Positions 15,545 through 22,616 are shown, numbered from the stretch's first letter. The stretch: 64,000 bases of DNA from Neptuniibacter sp. (GCF_024231755.1 NZ_JAAEQH010000104.1:1-64000), one strand, 5' to 3'. The notes: generated by a model from the letters alone, not told the origin. Made by a program: numbers and translations.

Positions 15545-15775
15545 ATGACTGACCCTAAGAAAGCTCCAGAAAAGAAGCCTGCAGCTCAGAAGCCTGCAGC
15601 CCAGAAAACAGAACAGAAGAAAACTGCTGTTGAGTTCATTAAGCCACACGGTCGTTACGTCCGTGGTGATATCGCAGGGTTTGATCCTGAGACTGCTGAA
15701 TGGCTGATCACTAAAAAATATGCTGTAAAGCCAGGTGAAGCACCAAAGGACGATTCTGAAGATCCAGCTGCTTAA
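15545..15775 (+). CDS. small Lys/Ala/Pro-rich protein after capsid
   Basis: A 76-residue protein. The first 28 residues are a low-complexity Lys/Ala/Pro/Gln segment containing a repeated KPAAQ unit. The rest folds as FIKPHGRYVRGDIAGFDPETAEWLITKKYA, a short domain commonly found in proteins encoded right after the capsid gene in HK97-like phages. A head-associated role is likely from position only. Confidence 0.6.
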   Translation: MTDPKKAPEKKPAAQKPAAQKTEQKKTAVEFIKPHGRYVRGDIAGFDPETAEWLITKKYAVKPGEAPKDDSEDPAA

Positions 15776-15796
15776 CTGCGACTAGTACGTTCACTC

Positions 15797-15819
15797 AAAG
15801 GCATTCAGTGAGTGCCTTT
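15797..15819 (+). other. hairpin in the capsid-connector gap
   Basis: AAAGGCA (15797-15803) pairs with TGCCTTT (15813-15819), 7-bp stem with a 9-base loop. No convincing T-run. A third structured element around the capsid genes; likely an mRNA-level control. Confidence 0.45.
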
Positions 15820-15843
15820 CGGTGAAAATTGAGGATTGAATTC

Positions 15844-16404
15844 ATGCCAATTATCCAGGCTACACAACCTGCAGAGACACCAATCTCTCTGGTTGAAGCG
15901 CGATTACAGTGCCAAGTTGATGCTGATATCACAGATGAAGATACGCTCATCGAATCATTGATAAAAGCAGCCACAGGATTCTGCGAGAAATATACGGGCC
16001 GCCCCCTGATTACTCAGCAAAAAAAGTATGTCGGCTGTTTTGCTCCTGAGCTTGTGTTGAGTCCCAACCTTGTATCAGTCGAGTCGGTGAAATACCTGGA
16101 TTCTCAAGGCGCACAGCGCACTGTAGATGCTTCCGACTACTTCGTTGATGTTGCATCGATAGAAGGGCAGGTTTCAGCATATGAGGTGTGGCCTTCTACT
16201 AAGGCGAATCATCCGCAGCCAGTAACCGTTAGTTTTACTTGTGGCTACGGTGATGCTGCTGATGTCCCTGAAGCGATAAAGCAATGTATTCGTTTACTGG
16301 TCGGGCATTGGTTTAACAACCGGGAAGCGGTTGGCAAGGTCGATGGCGAATTAGAGTTTTCAGTGTCGAGTTTATTAAGCCTTTACCGAGTTCCTGTTAT
16401 ATGA
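15844..16404 (+). CDS. head-tail connector (gp6-like)
   Basis: From ATG 15844 (GAGGATTG in front), 186 residues; a TTG at 15829 would be less likely. The start TPISLVEARLQCQVDAD and IESLIKAATGFCEKYTGRPLI are typical of the phage_gp6/connector family (PF05135), followed by a beta-rich part ending VTVSFTCGYGDAADVPEAIKQ and a helix with LLVGHWFNNREAV. It forms the ring below the portal. Confidence 0.85.
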   Translation: MPIIQATQPAETPISLVEARLQCQVDADITDEDTLIESLIKAATGFCEKYTGRPLITQQKKYVGCFAPELVLSPNLVSVESVKYLDSQGAQRTVDASDYFVDVASIEGQVSAYEVWPSTKANHPQPVTVSFTCGYGDAADVPEAIKQCIRLLVGHWFNNREAVGKVDGELEFSVSSLLSLYRVPVI

Positions 16405-16718
16405 AATTGCCCCACCGCATAACAATCCAAGCCTATACCGAATCGGGAAATGAATACGGTGAAACAGAAAAGGATTGGGCTGATTACATAACGGCTTTTG
16501 CTAATGTCCGAATGATCAAAGCAACTGAGAATTTCTCAGCAGATCAGGAACAGGCAAGAGTTGATCTAACAGTAAGACTACGCAATCGCCCCTGGCTTAC
16601 AGCTCAGCACCGTATCAAGTGGAAAGGCAATATTTATGAAATAGCTGGCCCACCCGTAGATGTCGACGGAACTGGGCGTTTTGTGGAGCTCGCTTGCCAT
16701 GACCTCAATAAAGCTTGA
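16401..16718 (+). CDS. head closure / head-tail adaptor (SPP1 gp16-like)
   Basis: A 105-residue protein with KLPHRITIQ, ADYITAFANVRMIKATE, ARVDLTVRLRNRPWL, and IKWKGNIYEIAGPPVDVDGTGRFVELAC. This is the small beta-barrel head-tail adaptor family (PF05521) that closes the portal channel. It is coupled to the connector gene by an ATGA overlap. Confidence 0.88.
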   Translation: MKLPHRITIQAYTESGNEYGETEKDWADYITAFANVRMIKATENFSADQEQARVDLTVRLRNRPWLTAQHRIKWKGNIYEIAGPPVDVDGTGRFVELACHDLNKA

Positions 16719-17217
16719 ATACGATGAAGCAGATGTTCTGGCAAGGCTGGAAAACCTGGAGTCTGAGCTAAAAGTTAAAGCGGTTCGTTCCGGATTAACC
16801 CGAGTTGCAGCTCCTCTTAAAAAGACCGCTAAACGCTTAATGCCCGTAGATGAGGGTGATCTGGCTAAAGCGGTAGGCCACAAGACAGTTACCAAGCGCC
16901 AGCAAGCCCGGTTAAACGTCTTTGAAGGCTCTTCAAATCGAATATCAGTAGATAACCCCGGCATTGCGATCATTGTAGGTGCTAACCGTAAGGTCAACGG
17001 CCTTAATCAATCATACAAAGCCACGCTTGTAGAGTTCGGGGTTAAAAGGAAATGGCGAACCTATAAAAAGCGCAGGCTCCGCAAATACCCCGGCTATCAT
17101 TTCGGTGGAATTAAAGGCAAGTACGTAATGAGCAGAGCTTTAAGTCAAACCTCACCACAAATCGGCACTTTGTATTACCAGGGTGTTGCCAGATATCTAA
17201 ACCGGATAGATGCATGA
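16699..17217 (+). CDS. HK97 gp10-like neck/tail completion protein
   Basis: From ATG 16699, 172 residues (the frame runs back to 16660 inside the adaptor gene). It has GLTRVAAPLKKTAKRLMPVDEGDLAKAV, IAIIVGANRKVN, and a basic KRKWRTYKKRRLRK stretch, then a C-terminal helix. This is the HK97-gp10 family, a neck or tail-completion component. The 20-base overlap with the adaptor gene agrees with tight coupling. Confidence 0.82.
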   Translation: MTSIKLEYDEADVLARLENLESELKVKAVRSGLTRVAAPLKKTAKRLMPVDEGDLAKAVGHKTVTKRQQARLNVFEGSSNRISVDNPGIAIIVGANRKVNGLNQSYKATLVEFGVKRKWRTYKKRRLRKYPGYHFGGIKGKYVMSRALSQTSPQIGTLYYQGVARYLNRIDA

Positions 17218-17924
17218 TTGATAACATCATTACAACGCTCTCAGGCCAGTCTATTAATGCTGTAAAAACCAGTGACGCAGATATCTCCACTGTAGATACG
17301 GCGATTGGCTTGAAGGATATTTTCGGGCCATTGGTTGGCTCTAAGGTATACCCGCTGGTGCTTCCTGCTGATGTGGTTTTGCCAGCAATGATCTATCAGC
17401 AGGTTAATAGGCAACACATCGAAGTGGATGGCGAAAAGCTAGGGCGAATAGATACTTATGTGCTTAGCGTGAGAGCCTCTACATTCAAAGATCTTCAAGG
17501 ACTTTGCGCGCAGATTGTTGATACGGTGGCTGGTCTGGCTGGACAATACGAAATCACAGACTTTGCTGTTGATTATGAACCGGATGAAAAGCAGTACAGG
17601 GGGCATCTGGAATTAGAAGTAACTACTCTTGCCACTGTATCGCAGTCTATTCCGGCGGCTCTTGTTTATGAGTTTGCTTCGCAAGCTCAGGAAAGCCAAT
17701 ACGATAATGTTGTGCGCCAAGCCGTAACAGATGTTTTTTCGGTTGTACTAGTGTGCGATCAAGATCAGCTCGAAACAGTTCGAAACCAAGCCTCTACAGC
17801 GCTGGTGGGATTGCAACCAAATCCCCAAAGCCACCCCATTCAATATCTATCCGGTAAGCGTTTAGCCCAAACAGGGCAGCTCGTTTACTGGCGAGAACAA
17901 TTCTCCTTCATTCGTTACATCTAA
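17214..17924 (+). CDS. tail terminator-like protein with two apparent domains
   Basis: A 236-residue protein, longer than the usual 120-150 residues for tail terminators. The N-terminal part (about 25-145) has DUF3168-like features: VYPLVLPADVVLPAMIYQQ, DTYVLSVRASTFKDLQGL and a final LELEVTTL strand. The C-terminal part (about 155-236) looks like a second terminator-type module: DNVVRQAVTDVFSVVLVC, then LSGKRLAQTGQLVYWREQF. A terminator hexamer stops tail-tube growth and joins it to the head. The two-part reading is my inference from length and repeated motif style. Confidence 0.65.
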   Translation: MIDNIITTLSGQSINAVKTSDADISTVDTAIGLKDIFGPLVGSKVYPLVLPADVVLPAMIYQQVNRQHIEVDGEKLGRIDTYVLSVRASTFKDLQGLCAQIVDTVAGLAGQYEITDFAVDYEPDEKQYRGHLELEVTTLATVSQSIPAALVYEFASQAQESQYDNVVRQAVTDVFSVVLVCDQDQLETVRNQASTALVGLQPNPQSHPIQYLSGKRLAQTGQLVYWREQFSFIRYI

Positions 17925-17941
17925 CCAAACCCGAGGTCCCT

Positions 17942-18079
17942 ATGAGTAACCAAGGCGGACGCTATGAAATGCGGGACGGCCAGCGCGTGCGCGTTGGTGG
18001 AACCGAAGCAAAGGAGCGGGCTCAGCCTGCTAAAAAACCAACCAAAGTAAAAAAGGTAAAAGACAATGCTGAGTCGTAA
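17942..18079 (+). CDS. 45-residue basic peptide before the tail tube gene
   Basis: ATG 17942 to TAA 18079. N-terminal half resembles a short beta-hairpin (GRYEMRDGQRVRVGG). The second half is Lys/Ala/Pro-rich and disordered. It overlaps the tail tube start by 14 bases in another frame. Similar short basic ORFs occur before tube genes in related phages; role unknown. No longer ORF covers the interval. Confidence 0.55.
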   Translation: MSNQGGRYEMRDGQRVRVGGTEAKERAQPAKKPTKVKKVKDNAES

Positions 18080-18992
18080 GAAAATTCTACTGGCAAAGGT
18101 TGAGAGTACTTACGGTACTGATGCCACTCCTGCAGCAGCAGACGCTATTCTCACGAAAAATCTGGACATCACGCCATATGACGGCAACACAGTCCAACGT
18201 GACCTGGTGCGTCCAACGCTAGGTAATGAAGAAGCAATCAATGTAGCGCCTAATGTAAAGGTCAGCTTTGAAGTCGAGATTGCGGGCTCTGGTGCTGCAG
18301 GTACTGCTCCTGCTTGGGGTTCCGTGCTTCGTGCTTGCGGCTTCTCAGAAACGGTTAACGCTGGCACTGACGTACAGTATCAACCGGTATCCTCCAGCTT
18401 TGAGTCTGCAAGTCTGCACTATGAGCAGGATGGTCAGATTCATAAAGTACTAGGTTGCCGTGGATCCGTAAGCTTTGATCTGTCTTCTGGTGGCATTCCA
18501 GTAATGAAGTTTAGCTTCACTGGCCTGTACGCTAAGCCAGTTACAGGCTCGCTTACAGCCGATCTGTCTGCCTTCCAGGTGCCGCTGCCAGTTACTAAAG
18601 CAAACACACCGACCTATACCATTCATGGCTATAGCGCGATTGCTAATAGCTTTAGTGTGGATATGTCCAACAACGTAGTTCACCGTAACCAGATCGGTCA
18701 TGAAGAAATTTCTATCACTGATCGTAGTCCAAGCGGCCAGATGGTGATTGATGCGCCAACGCTGACTGATAAAGATATGTTTGCGCTGGTGGAATCCCAT
18801 AATGGCATTACAACTGATGCTGTTCAGGTAGTTCACGGCACAGTAGCCGGGAATATCGTTCAGATCGATGCACCTAAAGTGCAGTTGAGTGGTATCAGTG
18901 GCACTGACCTCGACGGCCAATATGCCTACCAGTTGAATACATCTTTCATCCCTGATGCGGGCGATGATGAGATCGTAATCACGGTTAAATAA
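18066..18992 (+). CDS. tail tube (major tail) protein
   Basis: A 308-residue protein with MLSRKKILLAKVESTYGTDATPA, the typical start of the phage_tube_2 family. It continues beta-rich: NVKVSFEVEIAGSG, PAWGSVLRACGFSETV, SFDLSSGGIPVMKFSFTGLY. Hexamers stack to build the flexible siphophage tube around the tape measure. Position after the terminator and before the chaperones is standard. Confidence 0.9.
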   Translation: MLSRKKILLAKVESTYGTDATPAAADAILTKNLDITPYDGNTVQRDLVRPTLGNEEAINVAPNVKVSFEVEIAGSGAAGTAPAWGSVLRACGFSETVNAGTDVQYQPVSSSFESASLHYEQDGQIHKVLGCRGSVSFDLSSGGIPVMKFSFTGLYAKPVTGSLTADLSAFQVPLPVTKANTPTYTIHGYSAIANSFSVDMSNNVVHRNQIGHEEISITDRSPSGQMVIDAPTLTDKDMFALVESHNGITTDAVQVVHGTVAGNIVQIDAPKVQLSGISGTDLDGQYAYQLNTSFIPDAGDDEIVITVK

Positions 18993-19003
18993 CCGGCCCC
19001 TTC

Positions 19004-19044
19004 AACCCTGCCTTCTGTCTATCCGTGGAGGGCGGGGTTTTCTC
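19004..19044 (+). terminator. terminator-like hairpin after the tail tube gene
   Basis: AACCCTGCC (19004-19012) pairs with GGCGGGGTT (19031-19039) with one wobble, 18-base loop, then TTCTCT. A moderate terminator that would lower expression of the chaperones relative to the tube protein. Confidence 0.6.
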
Positions 19045-19048
19045 TACC

Positions 19049-19080
19049 AACGGATAGCTAAACGGATAAACCAACGGATA
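19049..19080 (+). repeat. AACGGATA repeated three times at a 12-bp period
   Basis: AACGGATA occurs at 19049, 19061 and 19073, exactly 12 bp apart, and its inverse TATCCGT lies at 19019-19025. The cluster sits directly upstream of the tail chaperone gene. It looks like a protein-binding iteron set or an mRNA element. Confidence 0.6.
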
Positions 19081-19093
19081 TAGGACAGATACC

Positions 19094-19519
19094 ATGTCAT
19101 TTATTGTTAAGCCAGTAGAAACATTCACGCTTCCTTTGATCATTAAAGAGCCAACAGGGGTGGCAGAAACAAAGGAACACGACCTCGCGGTTACTTGGAA
19201 GCTTCTTTCTAAACCCGAGCGTAAAGCGTTACTGAAGGATATTGAAACAGCTAAAAAAGAACATCGCGAGCTGATTACTCAATTCGCAGCCGGTGAATTG
19301 GAAGAGCTGCCTGAATTCGAATTTTCAGATATTGCTCTCTGTGAGCAGTTGATTACGGGTGTTGATGGCTTACTAACTCCTGATAAGGAAGAAATTGAAT
19401 ACAGTGCAGAGTTGCTGCCTGAATTATTCGATATGGACTACGTTGAAGCAGCTTTCTCCGCGCAATTGGGCGAAGTTCTTTACGGTAAAGCTATTCGGGA
19501 TCTGCTTGAAAAAAACTGA
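19094..19519 (+). CDS. tail assembly chaperone (G protein)
   Basis: A 141-residue acidic, mostly helical protein (LLKDIETAKKEHRELI, ELPEFEFSDIALCEQLI, PELFDMDYVEAAFSAQLGEVLYGKAIRDLL). It ends E-K-N-stop at a slippery A_AAA_AAC. It corresponds to the shorter product of the lambda G/GT pair, which coats the tape measure before tube polymerisation. Evidence is position between tube and tape measure plus the frameshift. Confidence 0.8.
   Translation: MSFIVKPVETFTLPLIIKEPTGVAETKEHDLAVTWKLLSKPERKALLKDIETAKKEHRELITQFAAGELEELPEFEFSDIALCEQLITGVDGLLTPDKEEIEYSAELLPELFDMDYVEAAFSAQLGEVLYGKAIRDLLEKN
19510..19516 (+). promoter_or_regulatory. -1 ribosomal frameshift site A_AAA_AAC
   Basis: The last sense codons of the G gene are GAA AAA AAC, placing A_AAA_AAC in the correct phase, directly before the TGA at 19517. 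A -1 slip continues CTG ATA GAG GCT into a frame that is closed by a TGA at 19507-19509 just before the site and open to 19884. The seven-A run and the immediate stop agree with programmed frameshifting. Confidence 0.8.
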
Positions 19520-19884
19520 TAGAGGCTGGCCGGTATTGGGCAACTGATACCGGTTCCAGCACCGACCCAGAAACCCTAAAGGAAATGGAAGAGGCGGGCG
19601 CTCCAGAGGAAGTTCTGCAACACTACCGTTCTTCTGAGGTTGAGAATTTTGTTCTTTACCAGGACAATATTCAAGCATTAGATCTGTTCCTTGGGTGCAG
19701 ACCTCAGCGCCTTGTCATTAGCTCAATGAGCGGGGTTAAGCTTCTTTATGATGGTATCGACCGCAGCGAATTAGTTTCGCTGATGGATATCTATTCCATA
19801 AAGCCGAAGAAGCGACCATATGTGTTAAGGCAGGTTCAGCTGATTGAGACGGGTGCCAAGGAAAAGGCCAACGCAGAAAAGTAA
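19516..19884 (+). CDS. T part of tail chaperone GT, reached by frameshift (DUF1799-like)
   Basis: This frame has no convincing independent start before ATG 19585, and translation from the frameshift gives LIEAGRYWATDTGSS followed by residues with the DUF1799-like pattern (NFVLYQDNIQALDLFLGCRPQ, SSMSGVKLLYDGID). The YWATDTGS stretch lies upstream of ATG 19585, so the protein is better explained as a fusion of the G protein with about 120 extra residues. GT links the tape measure to tube subunits during assembly. Confidence 0.75.
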   Translation: MIEAGRYWATDTGSSTDPETLKEMEEAGAPEEVLQHYRSSEVENFVLYQDNIQALDLFLGCRPQRLVISSMSGVKLLYDGIDRSELVSLMDIYSIKPKKRPYVLRQVQLIETGAKEKANAEK

Positions 19885-19936
19885 GAATTTTACTGGTATG
19901 CTCCGATCATCATCACGGAACAACAAGGAGTTGAAG

Positions 19937-20356
19937 ATGAGATTGGTACTCCCAGCGGTTGCAGTAATATTGCTTATAACAAGCTGCACAAACGAGGTGC
20001 CTGACCGGTTTCAAGAGCTAACAGGGGCTGTTACGGAGATAGAAAGGCTGGTTGCTTGCAAAAAAGTCTATGAGTGGCAAGCAGTTAATCTCATAATGTC
20101 CCGAGATTCGCTGAGTGAGAGCAGCGAGTTAAGACCTGCCTTTATTGAGATGATAAATAATACCTACCAAAAATATGGTGAATACTTTGTATTTTTGGAA
20201 ACGCGAGACAGCGCTAAGACCGAGATGGCCGAGCGCAAGCTTCAAAAGCGATTCACCCAAGAGGAGTTTCGTCTACTAGTTAAAGAGTATGATGAGCTAC
20301 TAGTTGCTCACTGTAGGGATTTCTATCAAACCTATGGAGTGAGGAGTCTTCGGTAG
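19937..20356 (+). CDS. lipoprotein (accessory gene in the tail operon)
   Basis: From ATG 19937 behind AAGGAGTTGAAG, 139 residues. The signal peptide MRLVLPAVAVILLITSC ends in a lipobox with Cys17; +2 is Thr, so outer-membrane sorting is likely. The mature part is helical and charged, with three further cysteines removed from the lipid anchor. It is followed by its own terminator. A lipoprotein has no place in tail assembly, so it is probably a lysogenic-conversion gene, for example masking a receptor. No family recognised. Confidence 0.65.
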   Translation: MRLVLPAVAVILLITSCTNEVPDRFQELTGAVTEIERLVACKKVYEWQAVNLIMSRDSLSESSELRPAFIEMINNTYQKYGEYFVFLETRDSAKTEMAERKLQKRFTQEEFRLLVKEYDELLVAHCRDFYQTYGVRSLR

Positions 20357-20395
20357 GAGTTGAAAGTTAGAGCGCGGCAACTTTTGAATATAAAT

Positions 20396-20419
20396 GGGGC
20401 ATATAGCCCCGTTTTTATT
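20396..20419 (+). terminator. intrinsic terminator after the lipoprotein gene
   Basis: GGGGC (20396-20400), loop ATATA, GCCCC (20406-20410), then GTTTTTATTG. It separates the lipoprotein gene from the reverse-strand repressor gene. Confidence 0.75.
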
Positions 20420-20454
20420 GCATGTCCGGCAAATGGAAGGAGTAGGGTTTCTGA

Positions 20455-20742
20455 CTAGCTCTTTTCATCATCTGTTTCAAAGGTGTTGCAAATCTCAATT
20501 GCAGCGGACTTGGTTTCGTTATCCGAGTTTTCAGAGGCTTCTATTATTTTTGCAGCCCTCATAAGGTAGTAGGCCGCCGTCACGCCTTTACCGTTTTTTC
20601 TCGGTTCTGCGATAGATTGGTTAAGCCTGAAAATAATTTCAGCATTAAGTGAGCGGCCGCTTTCTTCTGCTGCTTTTTCTAAATGCTGCCTTAATTCCTG
20701 CTCCATTCGGAGTGGATAGCTTTGTAGTTTATTGGTACCCAT
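20455..20742 (-). CDS. Arc/Mnt-type ribbon-helix-helix repressor (Mnt-like)
   Basis: A 95-residue protein. Residues about 5-45 form the RHH fold: LQSYPLRMEQELRQHLEKAA, then the conserved EESGRSLNAEIIFRLNQ. This is the Arc-like DNA-binding domain (PF03869). A C-terminal helical region (about 55-90) could tetramerise it, as in P22 Mnt (83 residues). It is divergent from an Arc-antirepressor pair, the same arrangement as mnt versus arc-ant in P22 immI. It probably represses the rightward promoter at 20787-20814. Confidence 0.82.
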   Translation of the reverse strand: MGTNKLQSYPLRMEQELRQHLEKAAEESGRSLNAEIIFRLNQSIAEPRKNGKGVTAAYYLMRAAKIIEASENSDNETKSAAIEICNTFETDDEKS

Positions 20743-20763
20743 ATCTTTATTCTGAATCTTTTA

Positions 20764-20820
20764 GATATCTTTTTCAAAGAATCTTATTGATATCTGCTTT
20801 CTGTTTGCTATAGTGATATC
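20764..20820. promoter_or_regulatory. three GATATC-cored operator candidates between divergent repressors
   Basis: GATATC occurs at 20764-20769, 20789-20794 and 20815-20820, spaced 25 and 26 bp; the last lies in GTGATATCAC. They cover the space between the divergent RHH genes, and the second and third flank and overlap the rightward promoter. RHH repressors bind such short palindromic half-site pairs. Binding is inferred. Confidence 0.55.
20787..20814 (+). promoter_or_regulatory. rightward promoter for arc-like/antirepressor genes
   Basis: TTGATA (20787-20792), 16-base spacer, TATAGT (20809-20814). Good agreement with a sigma-70 promoter. The -35 overlaps one GATATC site and the region just after the -10 overlaps another, so repressor binding would block it. 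Confidence 0.6.
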
Positions 20821-20847
20821 ACATAGAATCTGCTTGAGGTAAAAGAA

Positions 20848-21012
20848 ATGCCAAAAAGACTCCGCGAAACATCTTATCCATTTCGAATGGAACCAGAGAT
20901 GAGGCTACAGGCTGAAAAAATTGCCAAGCAAGAACGGCGTAGCCTGAATGCTTGGCTTCAAATAGCTGTAGAAGAAAAACTTGGTCGTTACAAAGATCAG
21001 GAGGCCGTATGA
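20848..21012 (+). CDS. Arc-like repressor, 54 residues
   Basis: ATG 20848 after GAGGTAAAAGAA; 54 residues, almost the length of P22 Arc (53). The RHH pattern is TSYPFRMEPEMRLQAEKIAKQERRSLNAWLQ. It is followed directly by the antirepressor gene with an ATGA overlap (21009-21012), as arc precedes ant in P22. It should act as a dimer-of-dimers repressor of its own operon. Confidence 0.82.
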   Translation: MPKRLRETSYPFRMEPEMRLQAEKIAKQERRSLNAWLQIAVEEKLGRYKDQEAV

Positions 21013-21797
21013 GCAACGTAATTCCGTTCGATTTTAAGGGGATTCAGATAAGGGCGCTTGAGATTGAGGGCGAGGCTAAATTTGTAGCTAAAGACATTGC
21101 ATCCGCTTTAGGTTATTCGAATCCGCGAAAGGCAGTTATAGATCACTGCAAAGCAGCTAAACCTGTAGGGGGTAACGATTCGTTACCCCTGGACCCTCAA
21201 ACCATTGTCATTCCTGAGCGCGATATGTATCGCTTAATAATGAAGTCACAACTCCCTTCTGCTGAAGCGTTTGAAGAGTGGGTTGTAGGAGAAGTTCTCC
21301 CTTCAATCCGTAAGACCGGTGGTTACGGTAGCGGCATGCCAGCAATTAATGATCCTAAGCTGGCCGCATTACTGGAACTGGCAGTAAAGCAGGACCAGTT
21401 AGAGGAGCGTCAGCAGATTCTTCAGGATCAAAACTTGAAGCTAGCGCAAGATAATCAGGTACTGACTGAGCGTGTTGAAAATGTTGAGCTTCAGCATCGG
21501 AATGGTGTGCCTGCAGGCTGTATTTCAAAAGGTGATGCATATTCGCTTTATGGTTTTGGCCTGTCATCCGATATTTTTCATGCAGCGCTTAAAAAACAGC
21601 AGGTAGAGCGGGTTAACTACATCCACACAACAGCTGAAGGTTTCACAACACCTACATACGCCTACCGCAATAACGGATCTGTTCGCCACGCGATAGAGGC
21701 TTTCATCAAAGATGCAGAGCAAGTTACTGAATGGTTTTGTGAGTCTCCAATGCTGGACGGAAAGCGATTCAGGTTTAAAAAGGAGAAAGCAGCGTGA
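21009..21797 (+). CDS. antirepressor, BRO-N domain
   Basis: From ATG 21009, 262 residues; the frame is open to 20952 inside the arc-like gene. Residues about 10-105 are a BRO-N domain: RALEIEGEAKFVAKDIASALGYSNPRKAVIDHC and EEWVVGEVLPSIRKTGGYG (PF02498). A Gln-rich helix (about 120-160) and a C-terminal domain (about 165-260) follow. BRO-N antirepressors such as P22 Ant bind the main repressor and induce the prophage. Position after arc suggests the same here; the target repressor lies outside this window. Confidence 0.82.
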   Translation: MSNVIPFDFKGIQIRALEIEGEAKFVAKDIASALGYSNPRKAVIDHCKAAKPVGGNDSLPLDPQTIVIPERDMYRLIMKSQLPSAEAFEEWVVGEVLPSIRKTGGYGSGMPAINDPKLAALLELAVKQDQLEERQQILQDQNLKLAQDNQVLTERVENVELQHRNGVPAGCISKGDAYSLYGFGLSSDIFHAALKKQQVERVNYIHTTAEGFTTPTYAYRNNGSVRHAIEAFIKDAEQVTEWFCESPMLDGKRFRFKKEKAA

Positions 21798-22138
21798 ATG
21801 ATTATCCAAGCGATCTTTTAGATAAGTTCACTCTGCGCCTTCCGGAAGGTATGCGTGATGAAATCAGGGAGGCTGCGGTGAAGCGCGGACGGAGCATGAA
21901 CTCTGAGATCGTTCTGCGCCTTCAGGCTACAGCCAGATCAGAACAAAGAGGAAATAAGCCACCTCCGTTCAATCTGCATATCTCTCGGGAGTTAATGGAT
22001 CAAGTCGCGCTGACGGCCTTAGAATCCGGTAGATCAATAAATGCTGAAATCGTGTTTCTGTTAAAGCAGGTTCTTTCTGATCAGGTCACGCTAAAGCAGA
22101 TTAACGAGAAGCTGGATAGGCTTTTAGAACGCAAGTAG
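21794..22138 (+). CDS. protein with two tandem Arc-type domains
   Basis: GTG 21794 overlaps the antirepressor stop (GTGA); 114 residues. Two RHH units are visible: residues about 8-48 (DKFTLRLPEGMRDEI, RGRSMNSEIVLRLQ) and about 55-95 (PPFNLHISRELMDQV, SGRSINAEIVFLLKQ). Each has the strand plus the N-S/A-E-I helix start. A C-terminal helix (KQINEKLDRLLE) may oligomerise it. Two RHH units in one chain would form an intramolecular Arc dimer, like engineered single-chain Arc. Confidence 0.8.
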   Translation: MNDYPSDLLDKFTLRLPEGMRDEIREAAVKRGRSMNSEIVLRLQATARSEQRGNKPPPFNLHISRELMDQVALTALESGRSINAEIVFLLKQVLSDQVTLKQINEKLDRLLERK

Positions 22139-22207
22139 TTAAATGGGACTTGGGAGATTCGGACCTCTCAAGCCCCGCATCAAATCTCTTAGGACAGAGG
22201 AAATGAT

Positions 22208-22564
22208 ATGAACAATATTAGCCTTAGTGCTGACGTTCGTCCATTGCCCAAACGGACCACGGCAAAAATAATTAACTTCCCGGTGCGAGCGAACGCTTCT
22301 GCAATGGGTTTGATTAAAGAATATAGAGAGCTTCGAGCGGCTTGTTCACACGCAGTTGGTGAAGAGTTCGAACAGAAAGGCAAGCTAATGAACAAGCATG
22401 TTGATCGAATGATTGCCTATGGCTTGAGACTCGTTGGCGAAAAAACGAAAGAAGAAGCATCGCTGCATTCATTCGCAAAGAAAATGGAGAATGCTGAGCA
22501 ATTAGCTGGGCCTTCATATTTCATAGCGTGTGTGGAGGCTAGTTTCGAGCTTTTGCAGGCATGA
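22208..22564 (+). CDS. hypothetical protein in the immI-like island
   Basis: ATG 22208 behind GACAGAGGAAATGAT; 118 residues. The N-terminal 30 residues are basic and Pro-rich, the rest helical. No motif recognised. It is the last gene of the cassette before a terminator, so it is probably co-expressed with the antirepressor genes. Confidence 0.55.
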   Translation: MNNISLSADVRPLPKRTTAKIINFPVRANASAMGLIKEYRELRAACSHAVGEEFEQKGKLMNKHVDRMIAYGLRLVGEKTKEEASLHSFAKKMENAEQLAGPSYFIACVEASFELLQA

Positions 22565-22593
22565 CGGTACTGGTGAATAGTAAAATTTTAAAG

Positions 22594-22616
22594 CCCGCGC
22601 TCAGCGGGTTTTTTAT
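22594..22616 (+). terminator. intrinsic terminator ending the immI-like island
   Basis: CCCGC (22594-22598), GCTCA loop, GCGGG, then TTTTTTATT. It ends transcription of the island just before the reverse-strand membrane gene. Confidence 0.7.
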
